From: Anaerocolumna xylanovorans DSM 12503
GTDB taxonomy: Bacteria; Bacillota; Clostridia; Lachnospirales; Lachnospiraceae
Length of the DNA stretch: 64,000 nt
Direction of reading: 5' to 3'
NCBI RefSeq assembly: GCF_900143645.1
Contig: NZ_FRFD01000011.1
Coordinates: forward strand, 62,001 to 126,000
This document shows, piece by piece, positions 46,972 to 56,573 of this stretch (position 1 is its first letter; the number at the start of each line of letters is the position of its first letter). Under the pieces are notes generated by a model. It did no database searches. It was given only the letters and a program-made list of their open reading frames with translations, and was not told where the DNA came from. Both the position numbers and the translations under genes were made by a program.

Positions 46972-48150
46972 TTAGAAATTTTGGTTACGGACGTAGTCAA
47001 TTATTTCGTGAGCGGCGAAGCTATTGCCGCCGGCTTCACTCATTGCTTGTTGAAATATTTGTACGGTCTTTTTGACTTTAACATCATTCATCACATCAAA
47101 GGCGGTACATCTTAAGTTCTCGGAGGATAGCTTCTTTCTATTCAGCCTTTTTCCCAATCCAAGTTCATTGACTCTATTTGCAACAGTTGGCTGGTCATTA
47201 CCCACTGGTACAACCAGCATGGGCACTCCATAATATATAGCTTCGTTTACGCTATTCATTCCCCCGTGGGTAATAAACAGAGAAGTATGCTGCAAAACCT
47301 CCAATTGCGGAACAAAGGAGTAGACCCTAAAATTTTCGGGTATTTGCCCAAGTTTTTTTAGCGGAATGTTTTGCCCGACAGATAGAATGACTGTGACATT
47401 CTCACAGGCAAATGCTTCAAAGCATTTTTTATAAAAGGATATAGAATCGTTGAGCAATGTGCCAAGTGATATGTAGATAAGCGGGTTTCTTATTTCATCA
47501 AAAGCTATATGTACATTACTGTTCCTATGTGAAATGGAGGGGCCTATAAACTTATAATTCGTATCAGGGAATTCCTTATTGAGTATTTGAAATTCCTTAA
47601 CTGTATAAACATAGTTCAGCTCTGGTAAGTTAGAAACGATTTCATCTATAATATCATTTGTTCTCAAATCAAACTTTTTGCATATAACCTGTGACAGCAG
47701 TCGATACAACAGCCTGAATCTGAAAATACTGGTCATGTAAAGGCCACCCGTCTTTGCAAACATATTAAGTATATTCTGGTTTAATGCAAATGTGGAGAAA
47801 AGACGAACAGATGGTTTTTGCAATTTGTCCGCAAGACTTTTTCCGACAAAAAATAAAATTTCATAAATAATACAGTCATAGTCCGAACCTATGCGCAGCG
47901 CAGTATTATAAGCCGCCCGCCAACTTTTTATTTCTTTTTGAGTTGGACTTAGTGTGTCAGGGTAATCATCATATGCAACAAACCCGGCCCCTGTAAGAAT
48001 TACCCTTTCTCTCCACTCAGGAGCTTGAATATAGGTGACTTGACAGCCCTGATTAACTAATTCTTTAGCCAAACCCAGCGTAGGATTTGTATGTCCGGAA
48101 AAAGGTAAGTTTATCATCAATATTTTAAGCTTTTGTTCTTTAATTTCCAT
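46972..48150 (-). CDS. GT1 glycosyltransferase (MGT/macrolide type)
   Basis: 392 residues with a GT-B fold. Acceptor domain start LKILMINLPFSGHTNPTLGLA, and donor site FVPQLEVLQHTSLFITHGGM followed by GVPMLVVPVGNDQPTVANRV, the signature of UDP-sugar macrolide glycosyltransferases and related UGTs. It transfers a hexose to a small hydrophobic molecule. Its start (MEIKEQK at 48150) overlaps the TetR gene by 11 bases, so the two form one operon. This arrangement suggests a ligand-induced detoxification or resistance function, which is inferred. Confidence 0.85.
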   Translation of the reverse strand: MEIKEQKLKILMINLPFSGHTNPTLGLAKELVNQGCQVTYIQAPEWRERVILTGAGFVAYDDYPDTLSPTQKEIKSWRAAYNTALRIGSDYDCIIYEILFFVGKSLADKLQKPSVRLFSTFALNQNILNMFAKTGGLYMTSIFRFRLLYRLLSQVICKKFDLRTNDIIDEIVSNLPELNYVYTVKEFQILNKEFPDTNYKFIGPSISHRNSNVHIAFDEIRNPLIYISLGTLLNDSISFYKKCFEAFACENVTVILSVGQNIPLKKLGQIPENFRVYSFVPQLEVLQHTSLFITHGGMNSVNEAIYYGVPMLVVPVGNDQPTVANRVNELGLGKRLNRKKLSSENLRCTAFDVMNDVKVKKTVQIFQQAMSEAGGNSFAAHEIIDYVRNQNF

Positions 48151-48799
48151 AATGTATACCCTCATCCAGAAAAGGTTTATATAAATCCTTGATGCGTTTC
48201 ATATCTTCTTCCTCAATAATTGGCGTCCCAATCTTCTCCAACATGAACAATAGAAAGTCTAATCTGCTGGATACCTCAGCAAAACTTCTTTTAAATAGTA
48301 CAGGGTCAAGCCAAACATCTATACATAATGCGAGAATTTCCGCTAATTCTTTGGGATAGGAGCATTGGAATTCTCCCATGTCCACACCTTGCTTTATTAT
48401 TTGTGATACAAAAGGAGCAATAATATTATTCAGGTTGCGTATTTCGTCCAGCAATGCGAAAGGAATCTTTTCTATCCAACTATAATGTATCAATTGTTTC
48501 TGAACATCATTATTGGCAGTGTATGTAATTATTTTGGAGATTTTTTCTTTAGCTGTTAATGAATCATCTGCAACTAACCCTTCGAAAAAAACATTTACCT
48601 GAAGTTGAGCTTCTTTTGTGACCGATTCCAATATTTCTTGTTTACTTTTAAAATGGTGATACATTGCACCTCTTGATAATCGCGTAATATCTATAATGTC
48701 TTGAGTTGTAGTCGCTTCATAACCTTTTGTTGCAAACAAGGAAAATGCCCCTTTGATTATTTTCTCTTTCGCACTTTTTGTTTTTTCTTCTCTTTTCAT
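48140..48799 (-). CDS. TetR family transcriptional repressor
   Basis: 219 residues from the ATG at 48799, five bases after GGAGG. The HTH is AKEKIIKGAFSLFATKGYEA, TTQDIIDITRLSRGAMYHHF, KSKQEIL. The C-terminal ligand domain is of the QacR/AcrR sort. A perfect 29-bp palindrome lies immediately upstream, so it should repress itself and the overlapping glycosyltransferase until an inducer binds. Confidence 0.9.
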   Translation of the reverse strand: MKREEKTKSAKEKIIKGAFSLFATKGYEATTTQDIIDITRLSRGAMYHHFKSKQEILESVTKEAQLQVNVFFEGLVADDSLTAKEKISKIITYTANNDVQKQLIHYSWIEKIPFALLDEIRNLNNIIAPFVSQIIKQGVDMGEFQCSYPKELAEILALCIDVWLDPVLFKRSFAEVSSRLDFLLFMLEKIGTPIIEEEDMKRIKDLYKPFLDEGIHYGN

Positions 48800-48810
48800 C
48801 TTCTCCTCCA

Positions 48811-48839
48811 TAAAACAAACAGACTGACTGTTTGTTTTA
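48811..48839 (-). promoter_or_regulatory. TetR operator, 12-5-12 perfect palindrome
   Basis: TAAAACAAACAG and CTGTTTGTTTTA are exact complements around ACTGA, twelve bases upstream of the TetR start codon. Confidence 0.85.
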
Positions 48840-49002
48840 TAATACAATTTTTCCCTCCGGCTGTCAAGGGCAATAAATCACAAATATATAATTAACTCTC
48901 CTAAGATGAAAAGCAATGCTATTAAAAAGGGCATGAAATGATCTGCTGTTGATTCGTTTTTACTATTCGCTCTATAAACCTTAACCCCGATAACATATAA
49001 TA

Positions 49003-49710
49003 CTAGCTCAAATGGAAAATCCTGCCATTTCCAAATTCAAATTTTCCTCCTGCCCCTATTTCGAAATGTTTCTTTGCAATACCTAAATCAATCAAATCCA
49101 TTGAATAATCATCCGCAATTTGAGCACTTAAGATGTTGTTCTCATACTTAAATATTGCTTTTTGTGTGTTTTTGGCACTTGGGGCGAGTAATACAGCTTT
49201 CATTCCGTTTTGTACCCATTGAGGCAAAGGTTGATCGCTTATGATTCTCTCTGCTATGCTCTTTACTTTTCTATGTGTAGCTGACCGCACCATTTTTTCT
49301 GTTAGTGAGGGAACTGCCACTTTACCTACTACGACAACACAAGCCAATTCCTCGCCACTATCAATAGTTAATTCATCCTTATCAAAGGTGCCTCCAACCC
49401 AACATGTTCCCAAACCTAAATCAGTTATAGCAAGAACTAAATCTTCTCCGTAATATCCAACCTTTTCCTTTAAATCTTTCTCCTCTTTCTTGCCTTTCAT
49501 CAATATAAGAGAACGCACATTGGTAAATAGTCCATAACTTTTTCTTAACTTCTGAAAAGCACCGCTTCCATCCTCCATGAATGCCATTGTTAAACCGGAT
49601 GCTTCATTTAATTGGTTAGTCAGAAAAATGATTTTTTCCTTTTCCTGATCTGTAATCGGCTCCTTTTCAAACTTTCTCCGTGAAACTCTATTTTCTATCG
49701 CACTGCGCAT
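49003..49710 (-). CDS. Nitroreductase family protein (TM1586 type)
   Basis: 235 residues from the ATG at 49710, which follows GGAGGTGATTTT; a longer frame lacks a ribosome site. The start MRSAIENRVSRRKFEKEPIT, then VGYYGEDLVLAITDLGLGTCWVGGTF and a second half-domain with VQNGMKAVLLAPSAKNTQKA, match the TM1586_NiRdase fold. In that fold two nitroreductase-like halves bind FMN in one chain. It lies 34 bases after a ferredoxin-nitroreductase, so the two are co-transcribed. The substrate is unknown. Confidence 0.82.
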   Translation of the reverse strand: MRSAIENRVSRRKFEKEPITDQEKEKIIFLTNQLNEASGLTMAFMEDGSGAFQKLRKSYGLFTNVRSLILMKGKKEEKDLKEKVGYYGEDLVLAITDLGLGTCWVGGTFDKDELTIDSGEELACVVVVGKVAVPSLTEKMVRSATHRKVKSIAERIISDQPLPQWVQNGMKAVLLAPSAKNTQKAIFKYENNILSAQIADDYSMDLIDLGIAKKHFEIGAGGKFEFGNGRIFHLS

Positions 49711-49744
49711 AAAATCACCTCCAATTATTCTTATATATTTGCTT

Positions 49745-50545
49745 CTATCGCCATTCAATATCAGCCTTTTTCCTAGGAACTGTCCGCATATATTTAACAT
49801 CGGGATATCCGATTGCAAGACAAGTCACTACATTTTCTTGTTTGGTAAGACCAAGCTCTTTTCTAATCCTCTTGTTTCGTTTTGCCGCTACAGTGAAAAA
49901 GCCGACATACAATGTGCCAAGCCCCATAGCCTCGGCCATCAATTCCATACTCATCGATGCAAGTGAGGCATCCACATCATCATCCGAAATAATAAAAATG
50001 ACTGTTGGCGCTCCATGGAAAAAGAAGCCCGGTTCTAATTTGTATCCGCTTAGATCATAAGGCAGCTTGACAAATTTGCTCACGACTTCCGCCAGACGTT
50101 TTCGCTTCCGGAATGTTTTCAGTGCGTTATTTTCAAACATAGGAATGCTTTTTTGTGCAACGATGTATCTTATCCTTTGCTTATTGCTGCCGGTAGGAGT
50201 AAATCGTCCTGCTTCTACAATTTTCTTAATTATCTCCTTTTCGACCTGCTCATCCTTATAGTGCCTTACCGACCGTCTGAACTGTATTGTGTTGAGCAGA
50301 ATATCTTCATCAATACCGAAGATGTTTTTATCATATGTTTTGACTTCATTCATATCATATCCGCTCATAGTAAAAGCGTCTTTTGGACATATAGCAACGC
50401 AATGGCCGCATTCAAGGCATTTTTCAGCCAGCATTACGGCTTTCCCGTTTTGCAGCACAAGCACGTGGTGAGGACAGTCTTTACAACATAGCCCACAGCC
50501 AATACATTTTTCTATATCAATTTTTACGGTACTATTCCTATTCAT
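49745..50545 (-). CDS. Ferredoxin-fused nitroreductase
   Basis: 266 residues. Two 4Fe-4S clusters (CIGCGLCCKDCP, CLECGHCVAICP) precede an FMN nitroreductase domain (IQFRRSVRHYKDEQVEKEI, FTPTGSNKQRIRYI, AMGLGTLYVGFF, CLAIGYPDVKYMRTVPRK). Same domain order as 20294-21130 but clearly different in sequence and base composition. GAGGTG precedes the start. Next to an ArsR regulator, which may control it. Confidence 0.88.
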   Translation of the reverse strand: MNRNSTVKIDIEKCIGCGLCCKDCPHHVLVLQNGKAVMLAEKCLECGHCVAICPKDAFTMSGYDMNEVKTYDKNIFGIDEDILLNTIQFRRSVRHYKDEQVEKEIIKKIVEAGRFTPTGSNKQRIRYIVAQKSIPMFENNALKTFRKRKRLAEVVSKFVKLPYDLSGYKLEPGFFFHGAPTVIFIISDDDVDASLASMSMELMAEAMGLGTLYVGFFTVAAKRNKRIRKELGLTKQENVVTCLAIGYPDVKYMRTVPRKKADIEWR

Positions 50546-50701
50546 TATTCACACCTCAATATTCTCATTCACACAGTCGATTTCGTCACTATATGAAAAT
50601 TGCTTCTTTCCCCTTCCAAAGAAGGATATGGAAACTCGCTAAGCTCTTTGATATAACCAACGGCATATCATATTTGAGTACCATCTTAAGGCCGCCGTCT
50701 T

Positions 50702-51031
50702 TTAACTCAAAATCAAATGTTCAATATCCAAAACCAATTTTTTTAATAAATTTAATTTCGCAGAAACATTGATATAATAGTAGTTTTTAGCCCCTTCTTC
50801 TCTCATTCTTACAATCCCTGTATCCTTCAATATTTTCAATTGATGTGATACGGCAGGGCGCGAGAGGTGTGTTTTTGCCGTAATTTCGCCAACACGCATT
50901 CCGCTTTTGCAATCGGATTCCATTAAAACCAGAAGTATTATCTGGCGTGTTTCATCTCCAATTGCTGTCAAAACCGATTGTGCATTCTTAAAATCTTCTT
51001 GTATCATCTGAATTTGTTCTTTTTTATCCAT
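50702..51031 (-). CDS. ArsR-type winged-helix regulator
   Basis: 109 residues from the ATG at 51031, preceded by GAGGTG. The HTH is AIGDETRQIILLVL, RVGEITAKTHLSRPAVSHQL, GIVRMREEGAKNYYYIN. The metal-binding ELCVC motif of ArsR is missing, so it probably senses something other than arsenite, possibly redox state. It may regulate the nitroreductases downstream. Confidence 0.85.
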   Translation of the reverse strand: MDKKEQIQMIQEDFKNAQSVLTAIGDETRQIILLVLMESDCKSGMRVGEITAKTHLSRPAVSHQLKILKDTGIVRMREEGAKNYYYINVSAKLNLLKKLVLDIEHLILS

Positions 51032-51342
51032 AAACAGCACCTCACCTTGTCTGTTCTTTGGTTCGCACCAATAAACTAATATATTCATAATACCCCTGAA
51101 AAAGAATAAATACAACATTGAGAAAGCAAGACGAGACGAACTTTTTTCTTCTGCTTAAATATAGAAAAACAGCCCACAAATCTTGATAGTTCAAAACTAC
51201 TCGACAAATTCTATTTGCCTGTGTGTTCTACCTTTAACTTCTCGATGTAATCTCAAATTTCTTGTCCAATCTTATTAAGTCCAGATTTTCATTTTCAGCC
51301 TCACTTCACCCTTTGTCATGGCAATTTTCCTTGCTGCCGTAA
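51032..51342. other. 311-base gap, nothing recognised
   Basis: AT-rich sequence without an ORF or a strong hairpin. It presumably holds the promoter of the ArsR gene and the 3' end of the membrane-protein transcript. Confidence 0.4.
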
Positions 51343-52353
51343 TCACTTACTGCGCAGAACCTTTTGAAATTCTCTGTAGTCAATTTTCTGGTCCAGTTTA
51401 TTTATGGCACTTAAAATCTGCTCAAATCCTTTGTTATTCTTGAATAAAGTTATCCTTTCGATACGATTCGGATTTTCATTCCAAAACTTTATTTGAATAT
51501 TACTTGTATTTCTTCGCAATATATGCGGTGCATCCATACGGGTTATACAAAGTAGATCCCGGACCTGATTTCCATTCAGGCATTCTTCAATTTCCTCTTT
51601 TGCCTCTTTACTATTTAAAAATGCTTCCTGTGTTCTCTCGGCTTCACTTATTTGTTGAATTTTCTTGCTATTATATATAATTCTTCCGAGCTTTGTGAAC
51701 GGCATCCTGTTATTCTGATATATCCTCCGGTCTATACTAAGATAATAGAGAAAACCATCCATTGTTATTACAAAACCCGTTGTCTTTTGCAGCTTTATAT
51801 TACTCCTGGCTGCTCTCCAGATCAGAACTCCGCTCCAAAATAATACAGTCGCAACTGTTATGTAGGCCAATTCGTAATCTGGCGGCAGCATATCCGCCAA
51901 AGCCGGTATTGATAATAATGTTCCTACCATCATTATAATTCCCACAATATACCTTATCATAACCAGCGGATGAATGTTCTCACAAAGGTATAATGACTGA
52001 ATCCACTGTGGTTGTGACACATTATCAGGCACACTCGGTTTTTGAAACCGGATTGCGGCCGGAATCGGAGCCTTCTGCTGGGATATTGATTTTTTTGCCG
52101 GTCTTCTCTTTGCCTTTCTTGTCTCCAGCGTTAGCTTTATCTGCCCACTCCATTTTTTTAACCGCTTATAAGCCAGACAGAAGCCACCAACAGCAAAACA
52201 CAATAAATTAATTATAATGAGACTATAATAACCATTTGAAAGCGTACTTAGAGAAGCATCCGCATAAGTCTGGTAAACCATAATGGTAGCAAATACAATA
52301 AACAGCATTAATATTGTTCCTATAATCGTAAAAATAGTACCAATTTTCTTCAT
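51343..52353 (-). CDS. Membrane protein of unknown function
   Basis: 336 residues from the ATG at 52353, which follows AAAGGA. Two N-terminal helices (about 3-25, 42-65), a basic linker with RKAKRRPAKKSISQQK, a second helix pair (about 130-155, 165-180), and a long cytoplasmic C-terminal domain (about 190-336) that includes FVITMDGFLYYLSIDRRIYQ and repeated charged helices. The frame is open a further 88 codons upstream, but that part has no hydrophobic leader and weak ribosome sites. I do not recognise the family. The C-terminal domain resembles PH-like membrane-associated domains only in general pattern. Confidence 0.65.
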   Translation of the reverse strand: MKKIGTIFTIIGTILMLFIVFATIMVYQTYADASLSTLSNGYYSLIIINLLCFAVGGFCLAYKRLKKWSGQIKLTLETRKAKRRPAKKSISQQKAPIPAAIRFQKPSVPDNVSQPQWIQSLYLCENIHPLVMIRYIVGIIMMVGTLLSIPALADMLPPDYELAYITVATVLFWSGVLIWRAARSNIKLQKTTGFVITMDGFLYYLSIDRRIYQNNRMPFTKLGRIIYNSKKIQQISEAERTQEAFLNSKEAKEEIEECLNGNQVRDLLCITRMDAPHILRRNTSNIQIKFWNENPNRIERITLFKNNKGFEQILSAINKLDQKIDYREFQKVLRSK

Positions 52354-52817
52354 TTTTATGTCCTTTCCCTTCCCTTTTCTTAAGGTACAAAACTGCATGG
52401 TATATCTTTTGAACAGATTGTTCTTATCCATCTGCTTCCTGATGTATGATAGCAGCTGCAGTGCTATGGACTGCATAAACAGCTTGCCTTCAATCTTCCA
52501 GATGTCTCTGCGCACAACATCCTGAAAAATCAACATTGTATTATGACCAAATTTCTGCTGCAATCCTTTAGTAAATAAGCCGCGTTTACTACTGTAAACA
52601 AAATAAAAATTGGACAAATGAATAATAGCAACATCCCTAATGCCTTATAGTTTTTTCATATTTTACTACAAATTGTCACTAAATGATATAAAAAGATGCC
52701 CTTTAAGCCTAGTGGGGCCTTAGCATTCAAAACTTAAATCGTGAAATTTACCTTCTATTTCTGGAAGTATGGATTTTTTCGTCAACAGAATGCGAAACAA
52801 TCCCCCTTTTTGAATTA
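52354..52817. other. Gap upstream of the membrane protein
   Basis: From 52354 to 52617 the membrane-protein frame stays open (MLIFQDVVRRDIWKIEG and so on) without a good start; this could be a leader or decayed coding DNA. From 52618 to 52817 I see no gene. Confidence 0.3.
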
Positions 52818-53456
52818 TCATAAATCTGCTTTTTTATAAATCTGCATAGATATAGTTGCAGATACCGCCAAAATAATAATACTAAATAAAATGACACCAC
52901 CTAATAATATTGTAGGACTAAGCATGTCAAGAAAACTTAAATATATACCGCTTTTAATTTCTATAAATTGTGGAAATGCAAAAGAAGATGCCATTATAAT
53001 AATTATAAAAAAGATTTTTGTTTTTTCAAATCCTAATTTATAATGCACAGGCAAATAAATACTAAGGATTAAAGAAATTACCAGAAATAACATAACAGGC
53101 ATTGTAAATCCAAAAGTACCTAATCGTGGAAACATAAGTGTTTCAATTCCAAAGACCAAGCAACACACCAAGTAAATAATCAGGCAGAAAATATATCTTG
53201 ATAATACAACGTCTTTACGAGGATACGGCAAAGCACATAGCAAAGCCGACGCTTTAGGATATTGAGTTTCTTTCAAGGATACATATTGTAAAAGCATAAA
53301 TACTGAGTAAATCGTTATTAGAACGAAGCCCAATATTCCTGCATATTCCGGAAGTCTCCAAACCAAAAACAAAGGAAAGATAATATATATAGTTATCATA
53401 ATCAGCACATATTTTTTAACAAGCAGAAAGTCTTTTCTTACCAATTGAAATAACAT
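52818..53456 (-). CDS. ABC-2 type transporter permease
   Basis: 212 residues, six hydrophobic helices and little else. The N-terminal LVRKDFLLVKKY and the central LCALPYPRKDVVLSRYI loop are typical of small ABC-2 permeases linked to GntR/YtrA operons. Its ATG overlaps the ATPase stop by one base (TAATG). Such systems usually export or sense peptide antibiotics, but no substrate can be assigned. Confidence 0.85.
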   Translation of the reverse strand: MLFQLVRKDFLLVKKYVLIMITIYIIFPLFLVWRLPEYAGILGFVLITIYSVFMLLQYVSLKETQYPKASALLCALPYPRKDVVLSRYIFCLIIYLVCCLVFGIETLMFPRLGTFGFTMPVMLFLVISLILSIYLPVHYKLGFEKTKIFFIIIIMASSFAFPQFIEIKSGIYLSFLDMLSPTILLGGVILFSIIILAVSATISMQIYKKADL

Positions 53457-54316
53457 TATTTTTTACCTCCTTTGATATTGCACAGCATAACATCTTCTAT
53501 TGTTGTACGTTCTGTAATAGCGTCCGGCATAGCTTTTTTGATATCTTCAAGCTGGTTAGTAATACCTGTGAATCCGAAAGCAGTTTTACTGATATTCACA
53601 AATAATTTTTCCGTATCCTTCGTGAGGTCTTTCAAATCACTTTTGACTATTCTATAACTGTCAAGCAGAATATCCTTTTCCTCTTGAAATATGATTTTTC
53701 CGTTGTCAATCATTATCAACATATCAGCGATTTTATCCAAATCAGATGTTATATGTGTTGAAAAGAAAACACCTCTTCCACCATTATTCATAAATTCCTT
53801 TAGTATATCGAGAAGTTGACTTCTAATAAGAGGATCAAGCCCGCTTGTCGGTTCGTCCATAATCAACAGTTCCGCTTTGTGGGATAGAGCAAGGGCTAAA
53901 GCGTATTTCATACGCATACCCTTTGAAAGCGTATTGATTTTCTGTTTTGGGCCTAGAGAAAATCTATCAAGATATATTCTGTACTTTGTTTCATCCCATG
54001 ATTTATAAGCCGAAGCCACAATGCTTTTCATTTCTGACAGGCTCAATTCATCATAAAATCCTCCGCCGTCAAGAACAATCCCAATTCGCTCTTTTATCTG
54101 TTTTTCGTTTGTTTTCATATCCATTCCGAACAATCGGACATTGCCAGATGATTTTGAGGTCAAACCTAAAATTGTCCTTAGGGTGGTGGTTTTACCTGCT
54201 CCATTTATACCAATGAAGCCAGTAATACAACCCTCTGGTAACGAAAATGAAATATCTTGCAAAGAGAAGTTCCCGTAAGATTTATTCAAGCCACTAATTT
54301 CTAAAATGTTTTCCAT
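53456..54316 (-). CDS. ABC-2 transporter ATP-binding protein (YtrB type)
   Basis: 286 residues. GINGAGKTT, the signature LSKGMRMKYALALAL, LLIMDEPTSGLDP and FFSTHITSDLDKIAD. A C-terminal extension of about 70 residues (LDSYRIVKSDLKD to the end) is common in this subfamily. It starts two bases past the GntR stop and ends overlapping the permease gene, so the three form one operon. Confidence 0.9.
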   Translation of the reverse strand: MENILEISGLNKSYGNFSLQDISFSLPEGCITGFIGINGAGKTTTLRTILGLTSKSSGNVRLFGMDMKTNEKQIKERIGIVLDGGGFYDELSLSEMKSIVASAYKSWDETKYRIYLDRFSLGPKQKINTLSKGMRMKYALALALSHKAELLIMDEPTSGLDPLIRSQLLDILKEFMNNGGRGVFFSTHITSDLDKIADMLIMIDNGKIIFQEEKDILLDSYRIVKSDLKDLTKDTEKLFVNISKTAFGFTGITNQLEDIKKAMPDAITERTTIEDVMLCNIKGGKK

Positions 54317-54318
54317 TC

Positions 54319-54693
54319 TTATTCCTCCTCAAATAGAATATTCATCATTTCATTTAATTCCTGTCTGCTAATTCCGAGTGATTTTGCCATTTGTATCATA
54401 TCCTGCATTTTTTGTTCTACAAGACGGCGTTTTGAATCTCGTAGTAGCTCAATATTACTTGTAGAAACAAATGTCCCAATACCTATTTGACTATTAACAA
54501 ATCCTTCTTTTTCCAAATCATCATAGACCCGTCGAATAGTTAAAACACTCACCTTCAAATCATTTGCAAACGCCCGAATAGATGGTAAAGTATCACCTTC
54601 TGCTAATTCGCCTTTTAAGATAGCGTCTATAATTTGGTCTTTAATTTGTTGGTAAAGAGGACTTTCAGAAGTATTTGAAATTAATATTTTCAT
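54319..54693 (-). CDS. GntR-family repressor, YtrA subfamily
   Basis: 124 residues: winged helix PLYQQIKDQIIDAILKGELA, TLPSIRAFANDLKVSVLTI, RVYDDLEKEGFVNSQIGIGT, and a short C-terminal dimer helix without a large effector domain, the YtrA pattern. It likely represses its own operon from the promoter at 54729-54757. AAGGAGG precedes the start. Confidence 0.9.
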   Translation of the reverse strand: MKILISNTSESPLYQQIKDQIIDAILKGELAEGDTLPSIRAFANDLKVSVLTIRRVYDDLEKEGFVNSQIGIGTFVSTSNIELLRDSKRRLVEQKMQDMIQMAKSLGISRQELNEMMNILFEEE

Positions 54694-54728
54694 ATCGTCC
54701 CTCCTTAGTGTGATGCTTTCACATACAC

Positions 54729-54757
54729 ACTATACACTGTGACTACTTTGTTGTCAA
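54729..54757 (-). promoter_or_regulatory. Promoter of the GntR-ABC operon
   Basis: TTGACA (54752-54757) and TATAGT (54729-54734) are 17 bases apart, nearly consensus. The stretch AGTGTATAGTGTGTATGTG across the -10 contains repeated GTGTAT blocks that could be the GntR operator. Confidence 0.75.
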
Positions 54758-54929
54758 TACCATTTAATGATGATAGAGGACTATGAATATTGTAAAAAAA
54801 TATTGCATATTGCAAACAATTGTTGTAAAGTATGTATGGAAAAGTAAGCAAAAGTAGGGAGGAACTGTAATACCCTATGTACAAAAATAAGCATACAAAT
54901 ATATGAACTAAGGAAAGGATGAAACTATT

Positions 54930-55133
54930 ATGGAATATGTAGTTTTGCAAGTTACTTTAAAAGAAAAGTTTATTGGCACAGGTTCAGGCAACTTAACTGA
55001 ATTAGAAAAAGTTATAAATGAACAAGCTGGTAAAGGGTATAGATTACATACTATAACTACTTCTTCAGCAGCCAGCAAAGGCCTGCTTGGCGGAGACAGA
55101 ATTCAAGCTACACTAGTTTTTGAAAAATTGTAA
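54930..55133 (+). CDS. DUF4177 small protein
   Basis: 67 residues: EYVVLQVTLKEKF, ELEKVINEQAGKGYRLHTIT, QATLVFEK. This is the full pattern of DUF4177, a small beta-alpha-beta domain of unknown function. It has a ribosome site AAAGGA ten bases before the ATG. Stand-alone gene. Confidence 0.8.
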   Translation: MEYVVLQVTLKEKFIGTGSGNLTELEKVINEQAGKGYRLHTITTSSAASKGLLGGDRIQATLVFEKL

Positions 55134-55400
55134 TCAATTGAACTCGCTTTCATCTCCATAACATGTAGGCGGATATCTGCTATGCAGGTGTGACCCCCAT
55201 AGCTCTAGCTTCAAGAAAAAACCTCCAATGCTATAATAAGTGTAGGTTCGCCAACCATACCAAAATAGCAAAGGAGGAAATCAAAATTTAAAAGTATTAA
55301 TCTTTCTGCCTTATTCTTTTATATATCAACCTTAATTTCAATATTTTAATCAATATGTAGTCATTTGTATCTACTAGTATATTTTCATTTCTTTTTACAG
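55134..55400 (+). other. Promoter and ribosome site without a gene
   Basis: A TATAAT at 55232-55237 and an AAAGGAGGAAATC near 55270-55285 point rightward, yet only a few codons follow. It looks like a scar left by deletion of a gene or insertion sequence. No inverted repeats were found. Confidence 0.35.
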
Positions 55401-56573
55401 CTATATACTCCTCTTTCTTCTGATATATCCATAGCTTACTGTAAGCAGCACAGTAATGATCATATCAGGAAATGTACTTCCCACGACAAAATCCAGCTGC
55501 ATAAAGTAGCGGTATAAGACAAAACCCATCAGCCAGATGATACATCTGCCTAAATCAAACTTTCCATTGCTGCTGTCATTTTTTAAGATAAAGTAGTCTG
55601 CAATCTGAATAGCAATCATCGGTGCAAACACGGAACCAATCAAATACAGGAATCCTGTAATATCATCCATCGGATAAAATACTGCACCGGCCATACCAAG
55701 TACTGTTACAAGAATAGCAGCTTTTTTTCCGTTAATTTTACTCCATATAGTCTCTGAAGATATTCCGGCAGAATAGGCATCCAAAAACGTTGTGGTAACA
55801 GTTGAAAACACAACGATGAGAAGCCCTGCAATACCCAGTCCGGCTTTTACCATGATCGCAGCAATATCATATTCTCCTGTGTAAATTGCTGCTCCCATTC
55901 CGATGGTATACATAAAACTACTTACAACTCCATAAACAGCTGCACTGGTCAATGTTGCTGCAACAGGTTTTTCTGCAATCCTCGTATAATCGCTGATTAA
56001 TGGCAGCCAGGACAATGGCATCGCCACTGCAAGTTCTACTGCCGCGCCAAAGCCTATGTTACCTTCCATCTCAAAAATTGGTGCAGCACCTGTAAAGAAA
56101 ATCAGCCTGCATAAAAGCAATGTCAGCAGAAAAAGCAGTGTCATGGCAACGACATTTATTTTTCCAAGATTTGTGATCCCCACCAGAATCCATACAATAA
56201 TCAGTCCTCCAATAACCAGACACCAGATCCATTTTCCTGTTTCCATAATTCCATTAATCGAAACAGCACCGTCATAAATCATAATACCTGTCCAGCCAAC
56301 CAGCTGAAGTACATTTAAAAATGCAAAGAATTTGCTGCCCCATACTCCAAAACTTCTTTTTGTAGTTTCCATTGCAGACAATCTGGTCTTACCGCCAATA
56401 ATTCCGGCCAAGAAGAACATGGTACATCCTATCACATGGCCAATCAGAATTGCAATAATACCTTTTACCATTCCAAGGGGAGCAAAACAGGTTCCTGTTA
56501 GAATCTCAGCCAATGAAATAGCTGCTCCAGCCCAAATCAAACCATTATTTAAAACCGAGGTACGTTTTTCCAT
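55401..56573 (-). CDS. cytX: Hydroxymethylpyrimidine transporter
   Basis: 390 residues, about ten membrane helices, of the nucleobase:cation symporter-1 family. WAGAAISLAEILTGTCFAPLG at the start and the LSWLPLISDYTR segment are typical of CytX, the cytosine-permease-like carrier found in thiamine operons. It would import the pyrimidine precursor phosphorylated by ThiD. The start directly follows the thiD stop. Confidence 0.88.
   Translation of the reverse strand: MEKRTSVLNNGLIWAGAAISLAEILTGTCFAPLGMVKGIIAILIGHVIGCTMFFLAGIIGGKTRLSAMETTKRSFGVWGSKFFAFLNVLQLVGWTGIMIYDGAVSINGIMETGKWIWCLVIGGLIIVWILVGITNLGKINVVAMTLLFLLTLLLCRLIFFTGAAPIFEMEGNIGFGAAVELAVAMPLSWLPLISDYTRIAEKPVAATLTSAAVYGVVSSFMYTIGMGAAIYTGEYDIAAIMVKAGLGIAGLLIVVFSTVTTTFLDAYSAGISSETIWSKINGKKAAILVTVLGMAGAVFYPMDDITGFLYLIGSVFAPMIAIQIADYFILKNDSSNGKFDLGRCIIWLMGFVLYRYFMQLDFVVGSTFPDMIITVLLTVSYGYIRRKRSI

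Noticed and set aside
55134..55400. Insertion sequence remnant
   Set aside because: A promoter and ribosome site are visible but no inverted repeats or transposase fragment, so it is listed only as a gene-less scar.
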